Assembly: GCA_020200285.1 (NCBI GenBank)
Contig: JAIVIY010000083.1
Span: forward strand, 1 to 51,876
Reading direction: 5' to 3'
Length of the DNA: 51,876 nt
Origin: Novosphingobium sp.
GTDB lineage: Bacteria > Pseudomonadota > Alphaproteobacteria > Sphingomonadales > Sphingomonadaceae
This document shows, in pieces, positions 17,379 to 27,002 of this stretch. Under the pieces are notes generated by a model. The model saw nothing but the letters and a program-made list of their open reading frames with translations, did not search any database and was not told where the DNA came from. The position numbers and the translations under genes are program-made. How positions within the stretch are numbered: position 1 is the stretch's first letter; every line of letters begins with the position of its first letter.

Positions 17379-18731
17379 ATGCTGGGTGCGGAGGGTTCGG
17401 AGCGGCTGGAGCGGGGAAACGCGGCGGGCCCGACGCTGTGGCTGGGAGGACTCGTCCTGGCGGTTCTCGGCGGGCTGATCGCGGTCTCGCCGCGCGTGCT
17501 CGTCTACGACGAGCGCTACTACATGCAGTCGAGCCACTTCCTCGCCGAGTACGGCGACCTCGTCCGGCTGATGCGCACCCCGCTCGACCTCGCGGCCGGC
17601 CCGCTATACGCCTGCCTGCATGTCGCGCTGGCGCCGCTGACCGACCTCGAGCTGCCCGCGGTGCGGTTCGTCAACTTCGCCTGCCTGCTGCTGACGCTGT
17701 GGGCGTGCGCGCGGGTCATCGCCCGGCTCGGCCACAAGCAGCCGTGGCCGCGCGCCGCGATGCTGCTGGCGGTGCCGATGATCGGGCCGACCAGCGGCAT
17801 GGCGCTGACCGAGCTGCCGGCGCTGGCGTTGGCGTCGCTCGCGGTGCTCGGCGTCGCCGAGGGGCTCGCCGCGACCGAAGCGCGGAAGTCGTGGGCGTGG
17901 TGGACGCTCGCCGGGTTGGCCGCGGGCGGCGCGATCCTCGGCCGGCAGACGTATCTGCCGGGGCTGCTGGGCTTCGCCGCGATCGGCTGGCGCCACCGCG
18001 AGCAGGCGCTGCGCGCGGCCGCCGCGACGACACTCGCGCTGTTGTGCGTGGCGCCGCTGGTGGTGCTCTGGCGCGGGCTGACCCCGCCCGACAATGCCGC
18101 GCTCGCGGCAAGCCTTGCGCCGCAGCACGCGATCCTCGCGTTCATCTATCTGGCGGTGGCGAGCGCGCTGATCGCCCCACGCTTCTTCGCGGCAGCGGCG
18201 AGCTTGGCCAAGCGCAGCCCGGTCGGCGTGGGGATGGCGTTCGCGGCGCTGGCGGCGGCGGCGGCCATCGTGTTGCTGGATTTTCCGATCGGAGCGCGGG
18301 TGGTCGCCGCGGCTCCCGCGGGATGGCAGGACCCGCTGCAAGCCGCGCTGCGGTTGACGATGGCGGGTATCGCGGCCCTGTTCGTGCTGGCCGCGGCGGG
18401 CAATGCGTTCGAGCGACGCGGCGACCCGGTCTTTGCGCTCGTCGCTGGGCTGACAATCGTGCTGACCGGAACCGCGGCGGGAATCGGCCATCAGTTCTCG
18501 TCGCGCTATGTCCTGGTGGCGTTTCCGTTCGCCTTGCTGATGCTCCAACCGTGGATCCGGCCGGGGACATGGGCCGCGGCGCGGATCGGGTTGGGCGCGG
18601 CGTTGGGCCTGGCCTCGCTCGCCGCCTATTATTGGAACGCGCCGCCGACCGACCCGAACTTTCGCTTGTCCGCCCCGCCCGAAGTGATCGCCAGGATGCC
18701 GCTCGACGAGATCGAAAGCGGCGGCCGATGA
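17379..18731 (+). CDS. GT-C type membrane glycosyltransferase (ArnT/GT39-like)
   Basis: 450 aa polytopic protein; acidic YDERYYMQSSHFLAEYG after TM1, typical of GT-C polyprenol-phosphate-sugar-dependent transferases. Confidence 0.6.
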   Translation: MLGAEGSERLERGNAAGPTLWLGGLVLAVLGGLIAVSPRVLVYDERYYMQSSHFLAEYGDLVRLMRTPLDLAAGPLYACLHVALAPLTDLELPAVRFVNFACLLLTLWACARVIARLGHKQPWPRAAMLLAVPMIGPTSGMALTELPALALASLAVLGVAEGLAATEARKSWAWWTLAGLAAGGAILGRQTYLPGLLGFAAIGWRHREQALRAAAATTLALLCVAPLVVLWRGLTPPDNAALAASLAPQHAILAFIYLAVASALIAPRFFAAAASLAKRSPVGVGMAFAALAAAAAIVLLDFPIGARVVAAAPAGWQDPLQAALRLTMAGIAALFVLAAAGNAFERRGDPVFALVAGLTIVLTGTAAGIGHQFSSRYVLVAFPFALLMLQPWIRPGTWAAARIGLGAALGLASLAAYYWNAPPTDPNFRLSAPPEVIARMPLDEIESGGR

Positions 18732-19732
18732 CGACGCGCGGCGATCGTCGCCGGCGACGCCTGGCGATCCTCGACGCGGGAGCGTTCGAGCATCCCAGCT
18801 ATCAGCCGATCGAGGGAATCGAACGCGCGCTCGAGCGGCTCGGGGTGCCGCGGACGCGCAACGCCTCATATCTCGAACGCGTGTGGAGCCGGGTGATCAT
18901 CCGCTTCGACCTCACCCGGTTCTATGGCCGGCTGAGCCGCACGGTCCACTTCGTGGTGGTCATGAACCTGCCCGCGCGGCGGTTCTATCCCCAAGGCTGG
19001 TGGGCGGAATCGGTTGCCTATTGCCTCGATTGCTGGAGCCCGCGCTACGACGAGTGGGAACGCTTCCTGCGCCGCAATCGGGTGCGGATCGCGTTCTTCA
19101 ACGCGCGCGATCCGGCCCGGGAGATGGCGCGCCGGCTGCCGGGCCAGGCGATCGCCTACTTGCCCGAGGCGGTCGATCCCGGCGACTATCGACCCGATCG
19201 GCCGTTGCGCGAACGCGGCATCGACCTGCTCGAGTACGGGCGCTTGTGGGGTTCCTACCACGCGCGCATCGCGCCGCACTGTCGGGCGAAAGGCCATGCG
19301 CACCGCTACCGGACCGGCGACGAGCTGATGTTTCCCACGCTCGCCGAGCTGCGCGCCGCGCTCGCCGACGCCAGGCTGGTCGTCTCGGTCCCGCAGACGA
19401 TCTCGCATCCCGACCACGCCGGAACCACCGAGACGATGCCGATGCGCTTTCTCGAGGTGATCGCCAGCGGGGCCCTGCCGTTCGGACGCTGCCCAAAGGA
19501 CATGCTCGAGCTGTTCGGCTACAACCCGGTGATCGAGATCGACGACGCTGAGCCCGAACGCCAGCTCGACCGCGTGCTCGGCGAGATCGAGAGCTATGAG
19601 GAGTTGCGCTTGCGCAACCTGGAAACGCTCCGCCGCGTCGCCAGCTGGGACGGGCGCGCGCGCGAGCTGCTCATCGCGATCGCGCGGCTCGACCCTGAGC
19701 TTTGCTTGCCCGCCGGCGCGGGAGCGGCGTGA
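18728..19732 (+). CDS. Glycosyltransferase (CgeB/Glyco_trans_1_2-like)
   Basis: ETMPMRFLEVIASGALPFGRCPKDMLELFGYNPVIEIDD; 4-bp overlap with the preceding ORF. Confidence 0.65.
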   Translation: MTTRGDRRRRRLAILDAGAFEHPSYQPIEGIERALERLGVPRTRNASYLERVWSRVIIRFDLTRFYGRLSRTVHFVVVMNLPARRFYPQGWWAESVAYCLDCWSPRYDEWERFLRRNRVRIAFFNARDPAREMARRLPGQAIAYLPEAVDPGDYRPDRPLRERGIDLLEYGRLWGSYHARIAPHCRAKGHAHRYRTGDELMFPTLAELRAALADARLVVSVPQTISHPDHAGTTETMPMRFLEVIASGALPFGRCPKDMLELFGYNPVIEIDDAEPERQLDRVLGEIESYEELRLRNLETLRRVASWDGRARELLIAIARLDPELCLPAGAGAA

Positions 19733-20907
19733 GCGGCGCTGACCCTCGCCGGCGGGTGCTCGTGTTCGCCCCGTCCTCGCTCGGCGGGCTGGCCGAGCAC
19801 GTCCACTATCAGGCGAGCGAGCTCGCCCGGCGCGGCTACGACGTGCGGGTGCTGTGCCGGCCCGATTTCTGCAAGCCACGGGGGACGGGCGGCTATCGCC
19901 AGGAACGGCAGCTGACGATGGTGCGCGGATCGAGCCTGGCGAAGCGCGCTGCGCGCGCCGGCGGCGCGATCCTCGACCATTACCTCCTCGCCTGGCGCAT
20001 CCTCCGCCTGCGCCCCGAGTTCGTGCTGCTCGAGGCCAATGCCGAGTACCGCGCGCCCGCTTGGTTTTTTCCCCACTGGCTGCTGCGGCTGGCGGGGACG
20101 GTCTACGTCGCCAACTTCCACGATCCGCTGCGCGGGCCGGACCGCGGAGCGGGACGATGGTTCGCCGCGTTGAACCTGCGCCTGGCCTACGCCGCGCTAT
20201 CCGGCGGGCTGCTCCATGGGCCGCCCCCGCCGCGCGCCTATCTGCCCGGGCGGCTGGTGCTGCGCGAGGCGCCGTTCGGGCCGTTCACCGACCTCGTCGG
20301 CCTACCCGAGCGGTTCGACTTGCGCGCACGGCTCGGCATTGCGCGCGATGCCTCCTTGGTCCTCGCCTTCGGCCATGTCGCCGACCGCAAGAACCTCGAC
20401 CTGCTGATCGCCGCGCTGACCGAGGAGCCGGACGTCCATCTCGTCGTCGCGGGGCGCGCGACCTCGCAGCGCGACCGGCCGCTCGACTTCTACCGCGACG
20501 CCGCCCGGCGCGCCGGGGTGGAAAGTCGGGTCCACTTCATCGACGAGTTCGTCGCCGAGGCCGACATCCCCGCCTACTTCCGCGCCGCCGATGCGGTGGC
20601 GCTGACGTATGCCGGCTCGTTCGTCTCGCAAAGCGGCGTGCTGCAGATCGCGGCGCTGTTCGACCGTCCGCTGCTGGCCTCGGGCGGCGACGGCCCGTTG
20701 CGCCAAACGGTCGAGCGCTTCAGCCTGGGGGTGAGCGTCGCGCCCGATTCGGCGCAAACGATCGCCGCGGGCTTGCGCCGCCTGATCACCGAGCCGATGA
20801 ACGCGGCCCCCGGCTTTGCGGCCTACAGGGCGACCACGTCGTGGCAGGCCAACGTTGACCGTCTGCTCGAGGTGGTGGACGCGGCGAAGGCGCGCAAAGG
20901 GCCGTGA
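19729..20907 (+). CDS. Glycosyltransferase (GT-B, GT4-like)
   Basis: VLVFAPSSLGGLAEHVHYQASELARRGYDVRVLCRP...LVLAFGHVADRKNLDLLIAAL...GVESRVHFIDEFV. Confidence 0.85.
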   Translation: MSGADPRRRVLVFAPSSLGGLAEHVHYQASELARRGYDVRVLCRPDFCKPRGTGGYRQERQLTMVRGSSLAKRAARAGGAILDHYLLAWRILRLRPEFVLLEANAEYRAPAWFFPHWLLRLAGTVYVANFHDPLRGPDRGAGRWFAALNLRLAYAALSGGLLHGPPPPRAYLPGRLVLREAPFGPFTDLVGLPERFDLRARLGIARDASLVLAFGHVADRKNLDLLIAALTEEPDVHLVVAGRATSQRDRPLDFYRDAARRAGVESRVHFIDEFVAEADIPAYFRAADAVALTYAGSFVSQSGVLQIAALFDRPLLASGGDGPLRQTVERFSLGVSVAPDSAQTIAAGLRRLITEPMNAAPGFAAYRATTSWQANVDRLLEVVDAAKARKGP

Positions 20908-20941
20908 CCGCCCGCTCATTCCGTGGCAGGACCGCGTGAGC

Positions 20942-22243
20942 ATGGGGGACGCGGGCTTGGACTTGCGCGGCAAGTCGCTGCTAATCTTCGACGACGGCCT
21001 GCGCTCGAAGGACGGGCACTGGTTCGAATACGATCGGGCGGTCGCCCAGCTGCATCATGACCGCGGGGCGACCACGACGATCCTGGCGCACCGCGATTTC
21101 GGGGATCCGGCGGGCCTCGAACAGGCAGGAGCAAGGGTGGTCGCGTCGATCCCCGCCTCTTGGTGGACCGGCAAGCAGCCTGAAGCCGGAGGCCCGAATC
21201 GGTGGCTCACGCGGATGCGGCTCACGTCGGCGCTCGCGGAGCTTTGGGCCCACCTGGCGCTGGCCCGGCAGTTCGCCGCCACCCTCGAGCGCGTTCTCGA
21301 AGAGCGGGCATACGATCTCGTCTTTCATCCCAGCGCGATGGCCGCTAACCTCCTGGCTTGGGCGCTGGTGCGCCCGAGCGCGCGAAACCGCGCCGGGCGG
21401 GTGGTCGTTCTGACGCGCTTCGGCTTGGGGGCATACGGCGCGTCGGGGCCGCCCACCTTCGCCCGCAAGCTGATCTACTGGAAGTGGATCGTGCGCCTGC
21501 TCAAGCGCGAATTCGCCCGCGGCCGGTTGGTTCTCTCGACCGACTCCGAGCGGCTCGCGAGTGAATACGAGGTCGTAACCGGCGTGCGCCCCGCGGTTTT
21601 GGCCAGCGCCCGAACGATGCCGCTCAGACCGGCTGAGCCCCGCGCCGATGGGGCGATCACGTTCGCCACGCTTGGAGCCGCGCGCCTCGACAAGGGCATC
21701 GACTTGTTCCAGAACGCGATCGAGGCGCTGCTCGAGGCGCGCGGCGCCCCGACCATGCGATTCCTGATCCAATGGAACCGACCGGTGCCGAAATCCGGCC
21801 GGCACATCTATTCAAAGAGCGAAGTGTTGGAAGCGAGCCCCGCGGTCGAATTCATCCAGCACGTGTTGTCGTCGGAGGCCTACGATCGCGCGATGCGGCG
21901 CATCGACTGCATGGTGCTCCCCTACCGCCGCTCGGGCTACCATTCGCAGATCTCGGGCGTGGCAGTCGAGGCCGCCTGCGCCGGCATCCCGCTGATCGTC
22001 ACCGCCGACACCTGGCTTTCCGACTTCCTCGCCGAGCAGGGCGCCGGGATCGCGGTGCCCGACGGCGATGCCGTCGCGCTGGCCGAAGCGATCCGCGCGA
22101 TTGCGGCCGACTATCCCGCCTATCGGGCCAGGGCGATCGAGCGCTCGGCGATCGCGCGCGAACGCAACTCGCCCGAACGCTTCGTCCGCGCGCTGTGGGG
22201 GATCGCGCAGGATGCGACGAGCACCAGGGAACCAGCGAGATGA
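20942..22243 (+). CDS. Glycosyltransferase (GT-B)
   Basis: LLIFDDGLRSKDGHWFEYDRAV...DCMVLPYRRSGYHSQISGVAVEAACAGIPLIVTADTWLSDFLAEQGAGIAVPDGD. Confidence 0.75.
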   Translation: MGDAGLDLRGKSLLIFDDGLRSKDGHWFEYDRAVAQLHHDRGATTTILAHRDFGDPAGLEQAGARVVASIPASWWTGKQPEAGGPNRWLTRMRLTSALAELWAHLALARQFAATLERVLEERAYDLVFHPSAMAANLLAWALVRPSARNRAGRVVVLTRFGLGAYGASGPPTFARKLIYWKWIVRLLKREFARGRLVLSTDSERLASEYEVVTGVRPAVLASARTMPLRPAEPRADGAITFATLGAARLDKGIDLFQNAIEALLEARGAPTMRFLIQWNRPVPKSGRHIYSKSEVLEASPAVEFIQHVLSSEAYDRAMRRIDCMVLPYRRSGYHSQISGVAVEAACAGIPLIVTADTWLSDFLAEQGAGIAVPDGDAVALAEAIRAIAADYPAYRARAIERSAIARERNSPERFVRALWGIAQDATSTREPAR

Positions 22244-24042
22244 TCGCCGTCCTGCGCGACCTGTTTCCGCTGCTGCGCGCCAACGGCTTGCGCCCGCTCG
22301 CCGCGGCGCTGGTTCTCGTCGTGCTCCAGGCGGTGATCCAGACGCTGGCGGTGTTCTCGCTGATCCCGCTGCTCAGCGCGGCGGCCGACATGGCCGCGTT
22401 CCGCAGCTCGCGGATCGGCGCAGCGTTCGTCGCGCTGGTCGGCGGCGGCGGCGACGCGCGGGTGCTGATCTGGGCCGGCGCGATCTCGCTCGCGGTGCTC
22501 GTGCTCGGCAACCTCGTCACCCTGGCCGCCGAGTATGGCCGGGGACTCTACGCCAACCGGATCGCCCACCGCCTGCGCTCCAGCCTGGTCCGCGCGCTGC
22601 TCGCGCGGCGCTACGAGTACTTCACCCGGATCAACACCTCGCACTTGCTCAAGAACCTGGTCGAAGACCCGGGCGACGTCGCCAGTCAATTGATCGCGCC
22701 CGCGCTCGACGTGCTCGCCCGCGCTCTGCTGGTGGTGATGCTGGTGGGCCTGGTGTTGGCGGTCGAGCCGTGGATCGTAATCGGCGGGGGTGTGGTTCTG
22801 ACCGTCTACTACTTCGCGGTGATGCGGCCGGTGCGGCGCCGCGCCGAGCGCGCGTCGGACGCGATCAGGCACGACATGCGCGCGCTCTATTTCGAGACCC
22901 ACCAGATCCTCAGTGGGATCAAGCCGATCATCGCCGCGGACCGCGAGGAGCATTTCGCCGAGCGCGCCGAGCGCGCCTCGCAGCGGGTGGCCGAAACCCT
23001 GCCGCGGTTCCCGATGTTCGCGGCGATCCCACGCAGCGGGCTTGAGATCATCGTCTTCGGCGGGATCATCGCCTGGCTGCTGGTGGTGCTGGTCAGCGGC
23101 GGCAACCTGGTCGCGCTGCTGCCGCGGATCGGGCTGGTCGCGCTGGTCGCCTATCGCCTGATGCCATCGCTGCAGATGCTGTTCGCGCAAGCCGGGGCGA
23201 TGACCGCCGCGCGCCAGGTGCTCGACGAGGTGCTGAGCCTGCTCGACGAGCAGCAGCGCTACGCCGCGGCCGAACCGCGCGCGCCGCAGGCCGACGTTGC
23301 CGTCCCGCTCGCCTGGTCGCGCGAGATCCGCTTCGACAACGTCGGCTTCACCTACGAAGGAGCCGAAGCGCCGGCGATCGCCGAGGTCAGCTTCACCATC
23401 CCCAAGGGCGGGCACATCGCCTTCGTCGGGCCTACCGGCGCGGGCAAGTCGACGCTGATCGACCTGATCCTCGGCCTGCTTCAGCCGACCGGCGGCCGGA
23501 TACTGATCGACGGCGAGCCGCTGACCGCGGCGACCCTGCCGGCGTGGCGGCGCACGGTCGGATATGTCCCGCAGGACCTGTTCCTGCTTGACGGAACGAT
23601 CGCCGAGAACATCGCTTTCGGCTGGGATCGCACCGAGCTCGACAGTGGGCGGGTCGAGGAGGTCGCAAGCCTCGCCCAGGCCCGCGAGTTCATCGAGGAC
23701 GGTCGCGCCCACGGCTTCGACGCGCATGTCGGTGAGCGCGGCGTGCGGCTGAGCGGCGGGCAACGTCAGCGGCTGGCGCTGGCGCGTGCGCTCTATGCCC
23801 GGCCCAACATCCTGGTGATGGACGAGGCGACCAGCGCGCTCGATCCGGCGACCGAGGCCCAGGTAGTCGCCGCGCTGGGCCAGAGCGACGAGCGCCTCAC
23901 GGTGATCACCGTCACCCACCGGATGAGCACGGTCAAAGGCTATGACTGCATCCACTACGTCGAGGACGGGCGGATCGTCGCTTCGGGCGATTTCGCCGGT
24001 CTGGCCGAGCGCCACCCCGCGTTCCGCGCGCAATCGCACTAG
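22240..24042 (+). CDS. ABC transporter, fused permease/ATP-binding protein (MsbA/PglK-like)
   Basis: TM domain, then VGPTGAGKSTLIDLILGLLQPTGGRILIDG...LSGGQRQRLALARALYARPNILVMDEATSALD. Confidence 0.93.
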   Translation: MIAVLRDLFPLLRANGLRPLAAALVLVVLQAVIQTLAVFSLIPLLSAAADMAAFRSSRIGAAFVALVGGGGDARVLIWAGAISLAVLVLGNLVTLAAEYGRGLYANRIAHRLRSSLVRALLARRYEYFTRINTSHLLKNLVEDPGDVASQLIAPALDVLARALLVVMLVGLVLAVEPWIVIGGGVVLTVYYFAVMRPVRRRAERASDAIRHDMRALYFETHQILSGIKPIIAADREEHFAERAERASQRVAETLPRFPMFAAIPRSGLEIIVFGGIIAWLLVVLVSGGNLVALLPRIGLVALVAYRLMPSLQMLFAQAGAMTAARQVLDEVLSLLDEQQRYAAAEPRAPQADVAVPLAWSREIRFDNVGFTYEGAEAPAIAEVSFTIPKGGHIAFVGPTGAGKSTLIDLILGLLQPTGGRILIDGEPLTAATLPAWRRTVGYVPQDLFLLDGTIAENIAFGWDRTELDSGRVEEVASLAQAREFIEDGRAHGFDAHVGERGVRLSGGQRQRLALARALYARPNILVMDEATSALDPATEAQVVAALGQSDERLTVITVTHRMSTVKGYDCIHYVEDGRIVASGDFAGLAERHPAFRAQSH

Positions 24043-25063
24043 TGCGCATCTCGACGATCATTCACGCCTACAACCGCGCCGACCTGATCGGCGAGACGCT
24101 GCGCTCGGTGCTGGAGCAGAGCCGGCCGCCCGCCGAGGTGATCGTGGTCGACGACGACTCGACCGACGGCACCGCTGACGCGGTCGCGGCGTACGGCAAG
24201 GCGGTGACCCTGCTGCGCCAGGCCCAGGCCGGCCCCGCCACGGCGCGGAATACGGGCTTCGCTGCGGCCAGCGGCGAAATCGTCCATTTCATGGACAGCG
24301 ACGATCTGTGTTCGCTCAACACCTACGAGCTCCACGGCGCCGCGATCGAACGCGGAGCGGAGATGGTGCATGGCCCATGGGTCAAGTCGCGGATCAACGG
24401 TCGCGCAGTCTGCGCCCAAGAATGCGTACTCCAGCAGCGGCCCTTGCCGGGCAGGTTCGTCGCGGCAGACCTGGTCCTGCTGACCCACTGGGCCACCGTC
24501 CTCCAGGCTTGCCTGTTCCGGCGCGAGGTGATCGAGGGGGCGGGCCCGTTCCGCGCCGAACTGAACCCATCCGACGACCTTGAGATGCTGTACCGAATCT
24601 TGCGTCTGCGCCCGCGGATACACCCCGTCGCGGGAACGCTCGTGCTCTATCGGTTTCACCCCGAGCCGCAGCTCACCGGAGCGGATTCGCCCGGGGCCGC
24701 GCCGACTGGATCAGGGTGATGCGACTGCTTCAGGATGACATCGCCGATCGCGGCGATCTCGCGCCGAAGACCCGACGGCTGTTCAAGCTCGAACGGCTGG
24801 ATAGGGCGCTGCAAGGCAGGGATGCGTTGCCCGACGATGCGAGCAAACTGATGCGCGATACCGCGCCGCTCGACCGCTTGTGCCTGCGCGCGCTGCGGCT
24901 TTGGGGGCGCGAAGTTCAGAAGCTCAGGGTCAAGCTGGGCGGGATGCCGTACTCGGAGGCGTTTCAGCCGGGTCGCATGCGGGACTTGCAAGCCGCGCTG
25001 ATCGCCGAGCTCGGCTATCGCTTGGCGACCGGGGATGCATCCGCCAATGGCGACAACCGATGA
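24042..25063 (+). pseudogene. Family 2 glycosyltransferase split by an apparent frameshift near 24.69 kb
   Basis: ORF1 VRISTIIHAYNRADLIGETLRSVLEQS...MDSDDLCSLN...LVLYRFHPEPQLTGADSPGAA breaks; the shifted frame continues RADWIRVMRLLQDDIAD...LQAALIAELGYRL, collinear with the intact paralog at 25614-26570. Confidence 0.75.
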
Positions 25064-25617
25064 GCGTCTCCGCAAATTCCAGGCGTCGCGCCATCGCCGG
25101 GGCGCTCGTCGCGTGGCTCTACAACGCGTTTATCGGGCGCACGCCATCGCGCACCTTGCGCCATGCCTTCCTGCGCCTGTGGCTGGCGGATCTGGGGGAA
25201 AGAAGCGGCGTGCAGCTGGGCTGCCGCTTCCTCAACGGGCGCAAGGTCTCGCTCGGACCGCGCAGCGTGATCAACTTCGGGACGCTGATCGACGGGCGGC
25301 GGTTTCCGGTGAGCATCGGCGCCGACGTCTCGATCGGCCCCGAAGCGGCGATCCTCACCCTCGGCCACGATCCGCATTCGACGGATTTCGCCGACCGCGG
25401 CGGCGAGGTGCGGATCGGCGATCGGGCGTGGATCGCCTACCGCGCGATCATCCTGCCGGGGGTGACGATCGGCGAAGGCGCGGTGATTGCAGCGGGCGCG
25501 GTGGTCAGCGAGGACGTCCCGGCTTACGCGATCGTCGCCGGCAATCCCGCCCGCCAGATCGGCGAGCGCCCGCGCGACTTGACCTACCGGCTCGATTACC
25601 GCCCGTGGCTGACGTGA
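25060..25617 (+). CDS. Hexapeptide-repeat acyltransferase (LbH)
   Basis: VSIGADVSIGPEAAILTLGHDPHS...VRIGDRAWIAYRAIILPGVTIGEGAVIAAGAVVSEDVPAYAIVAGNPARQIGER. Confidence 0.92.
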   Translation: MSVSANSRRRAIAGALVAWLYNAFIGRTPSRTLRHAFLRLWLADLGERSGVQLGCRFLNGRKVSLGPRSVINFGTLIDGRRFPVSIGADVSIGPEAAILTLGHDPHSTDFADRGGEVRIGDRAWIAYRAIILPGVTIGEGAVIAAGAVVSEDVPAYAIVAGNPARQIGERPRDLTYRLDYRPWLT

Positions 25618-26570
25618 CCCGGCCGACGATCTCGGTCGTCATCCCCAACTACAATCGCGCCGGGCTGATCGGCGAGACCTTGGCCAACGTCCTCGCACAG
25701 TCGCTCCCGCCGGCCGAGGTGATCGTGGTCGACGACGGCTCGACCGATGCCTCGGCCGAAGTGGTCGCGGGCTTCGGCGACAAGGTCCGGCTGATCCTCC
25801 AGGCCAACCGCGGCCCCGGCGCCGCGCGCAACCGCGGGCTGGCCGAAGCGACGGGCGAGCTCATCCAGTTCATGGACAGCGACGACTTGTGGTCTTTGAA
25901 CAAGCTCGAGGCGCAGGCCCGCGCCCTGGCCGAAACCGGCGCCGACTTCGCCTATTCGCCGTGGCTCCAGGCGCGGGTCGAGGGCGGGCGCGCGCTATAC
26001 GCCGATCCGGTGCTCCAGCAGCGCCCCCTGCCCGCATCGCGCTCGCCGCTCGCCTGGTTCCTGCGCGGCTGGGTCACGGTGTTCCAGTGCTGCCTGTTCC
26101 GCCGCGAGCTGCTCGATTGCGTCGGGCCCTACCGCGAGGATCTGATGCCCTCGGAGGATTCGGAGCTGTTGTTCCGCATCCTGAAAAGCGGGGCGCGGCC
26201 GGCGCACGTGCCCGAGGCGCTCGCGCTTTACCGCCTTCACGGCGGCTACCAGATCAGCCGGGGCGGCATGGAGAAGGCGCGGCGGGTTGAGGATTGGGAC
26301 AAGTTCACGCGGCTGGTCGCCGAGCAGCTCGATGAAGTTGGTGGGCTGACTTCCGCCGACCGACGAAGCTGGGCGCGGACCCGCCGCGCGGCCGCTGGCG
26401 CGCTGGCCTCGCGGCCCGCACCGCTCGGCGACCGGCTCGGCCGGATCGGCGAGCGGATCGCCCGCCGGCTGCGCGGCTCGTCCTGGCCGCCGCCCTACCA
26501 GGCCGGACCGCTCACGCCGGCCCAGCGCGAGTTGTTGGCCGAGATCGGCTACGCGGCGGAACCCGCTTAG
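25614..26570 (+). CDS. Family 2 glycosyltransferase
   Basis: TISVVIPNYNRAGLIGETLANVLAQSLPPAEVIVVDDGSTDAS...GPGAARNRGLAEATGELIQFMDSDDLWSLNKLE. Confidence 0.93.
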   Translation: MTRPTISVVIPNYNRAGLIGETLANVLAQSLPPAEVIVVDDGSTDASAEVVAGFGDKVRLILQANRGPGAARNRGLAEATGELIQFMDSDDLWSLNKLEAQARALAETGADFAYSPWLQARVEGGRALYADPVLQQRPLPASRSPLAWFLRGWVTVFQCCLFRRELLDCVGPYREDLMPSEDSELLFRILKSGARPAHVPEALALYRLHGGYQISRGGMEKARRVEDWDKFTRLVAEQLDEVGGLTSADRRSWARTRRAAAGALASRPAPLGDRLGRIGERIARRLRGSSWPPPYQAGPLTPAQRELLAEIGYAAEPA

Positions 26571-26999
26571 CCGGCGTCAAGCGCCGCCAGCTCGGCGCGC
26601 GCCGCTTGGGCGAGGTCGCGGCGGAAGCCGGCCCAGCTCCGGCGCCGCGCCTCGGCGGCGATCGCCGCAGAGCTCGACGCCGATGCCGCGACGACGGCGG
26701 CCGACCGCGAGCGCTGGCGCTGGCGCGAATGGGAAGCGGCGCGCGACCTTCAGGCGGCCGGCGTGGAACCGGGCACGCGCATCCAGCTTGCTCCGCTCTC
26801 CCGATTTGCGCGGCGGATCGATCGGGCGGTCGAGCGAGTGGCTGCCGGGCTGGCGCGGCGGCGCGGCGAAGTCGGCTGGCGGCGCCCGTTTGCCGCCGCG
26901 CCGATCACGCCGCGTCAGGAAGCTCAAATTCGCGCGCTGGGCTATTCGCCGCAGGCCGTCTCGCCGACGCAGTTCGCAAGCCGGAACGACCGCGGCTAA
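26571..26999 (+). pseudogene. Possible C-terminal remnant of a third GT2 paralog
   Basis: Frame-open stretch ending WRRPFAAAPITPRQEAQIRALGYSPQA, resembling WPPPYQAGPLTPAQRELLAEIGYAAEPA at the end of the adjacent GT2; no N-terminal GT2 domain. Confidence 0.45.
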
Positions 27000-27002
27000 G
27001 GC

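Noticed and set aside
24716-25063. 115-aa ORF as an independent small gene
   Set aside because: Content and position match the C-terminal part of the neighbouring GT2 paralog, so a frameshifted GT2 is more parsimonious.
26577-26927. 116-aa minus ORF between GT2 and purD
   Set aside because: No motifs and Arg/Pro-rich. The plus strand instead shows a GT2-like C-terminal remnant.
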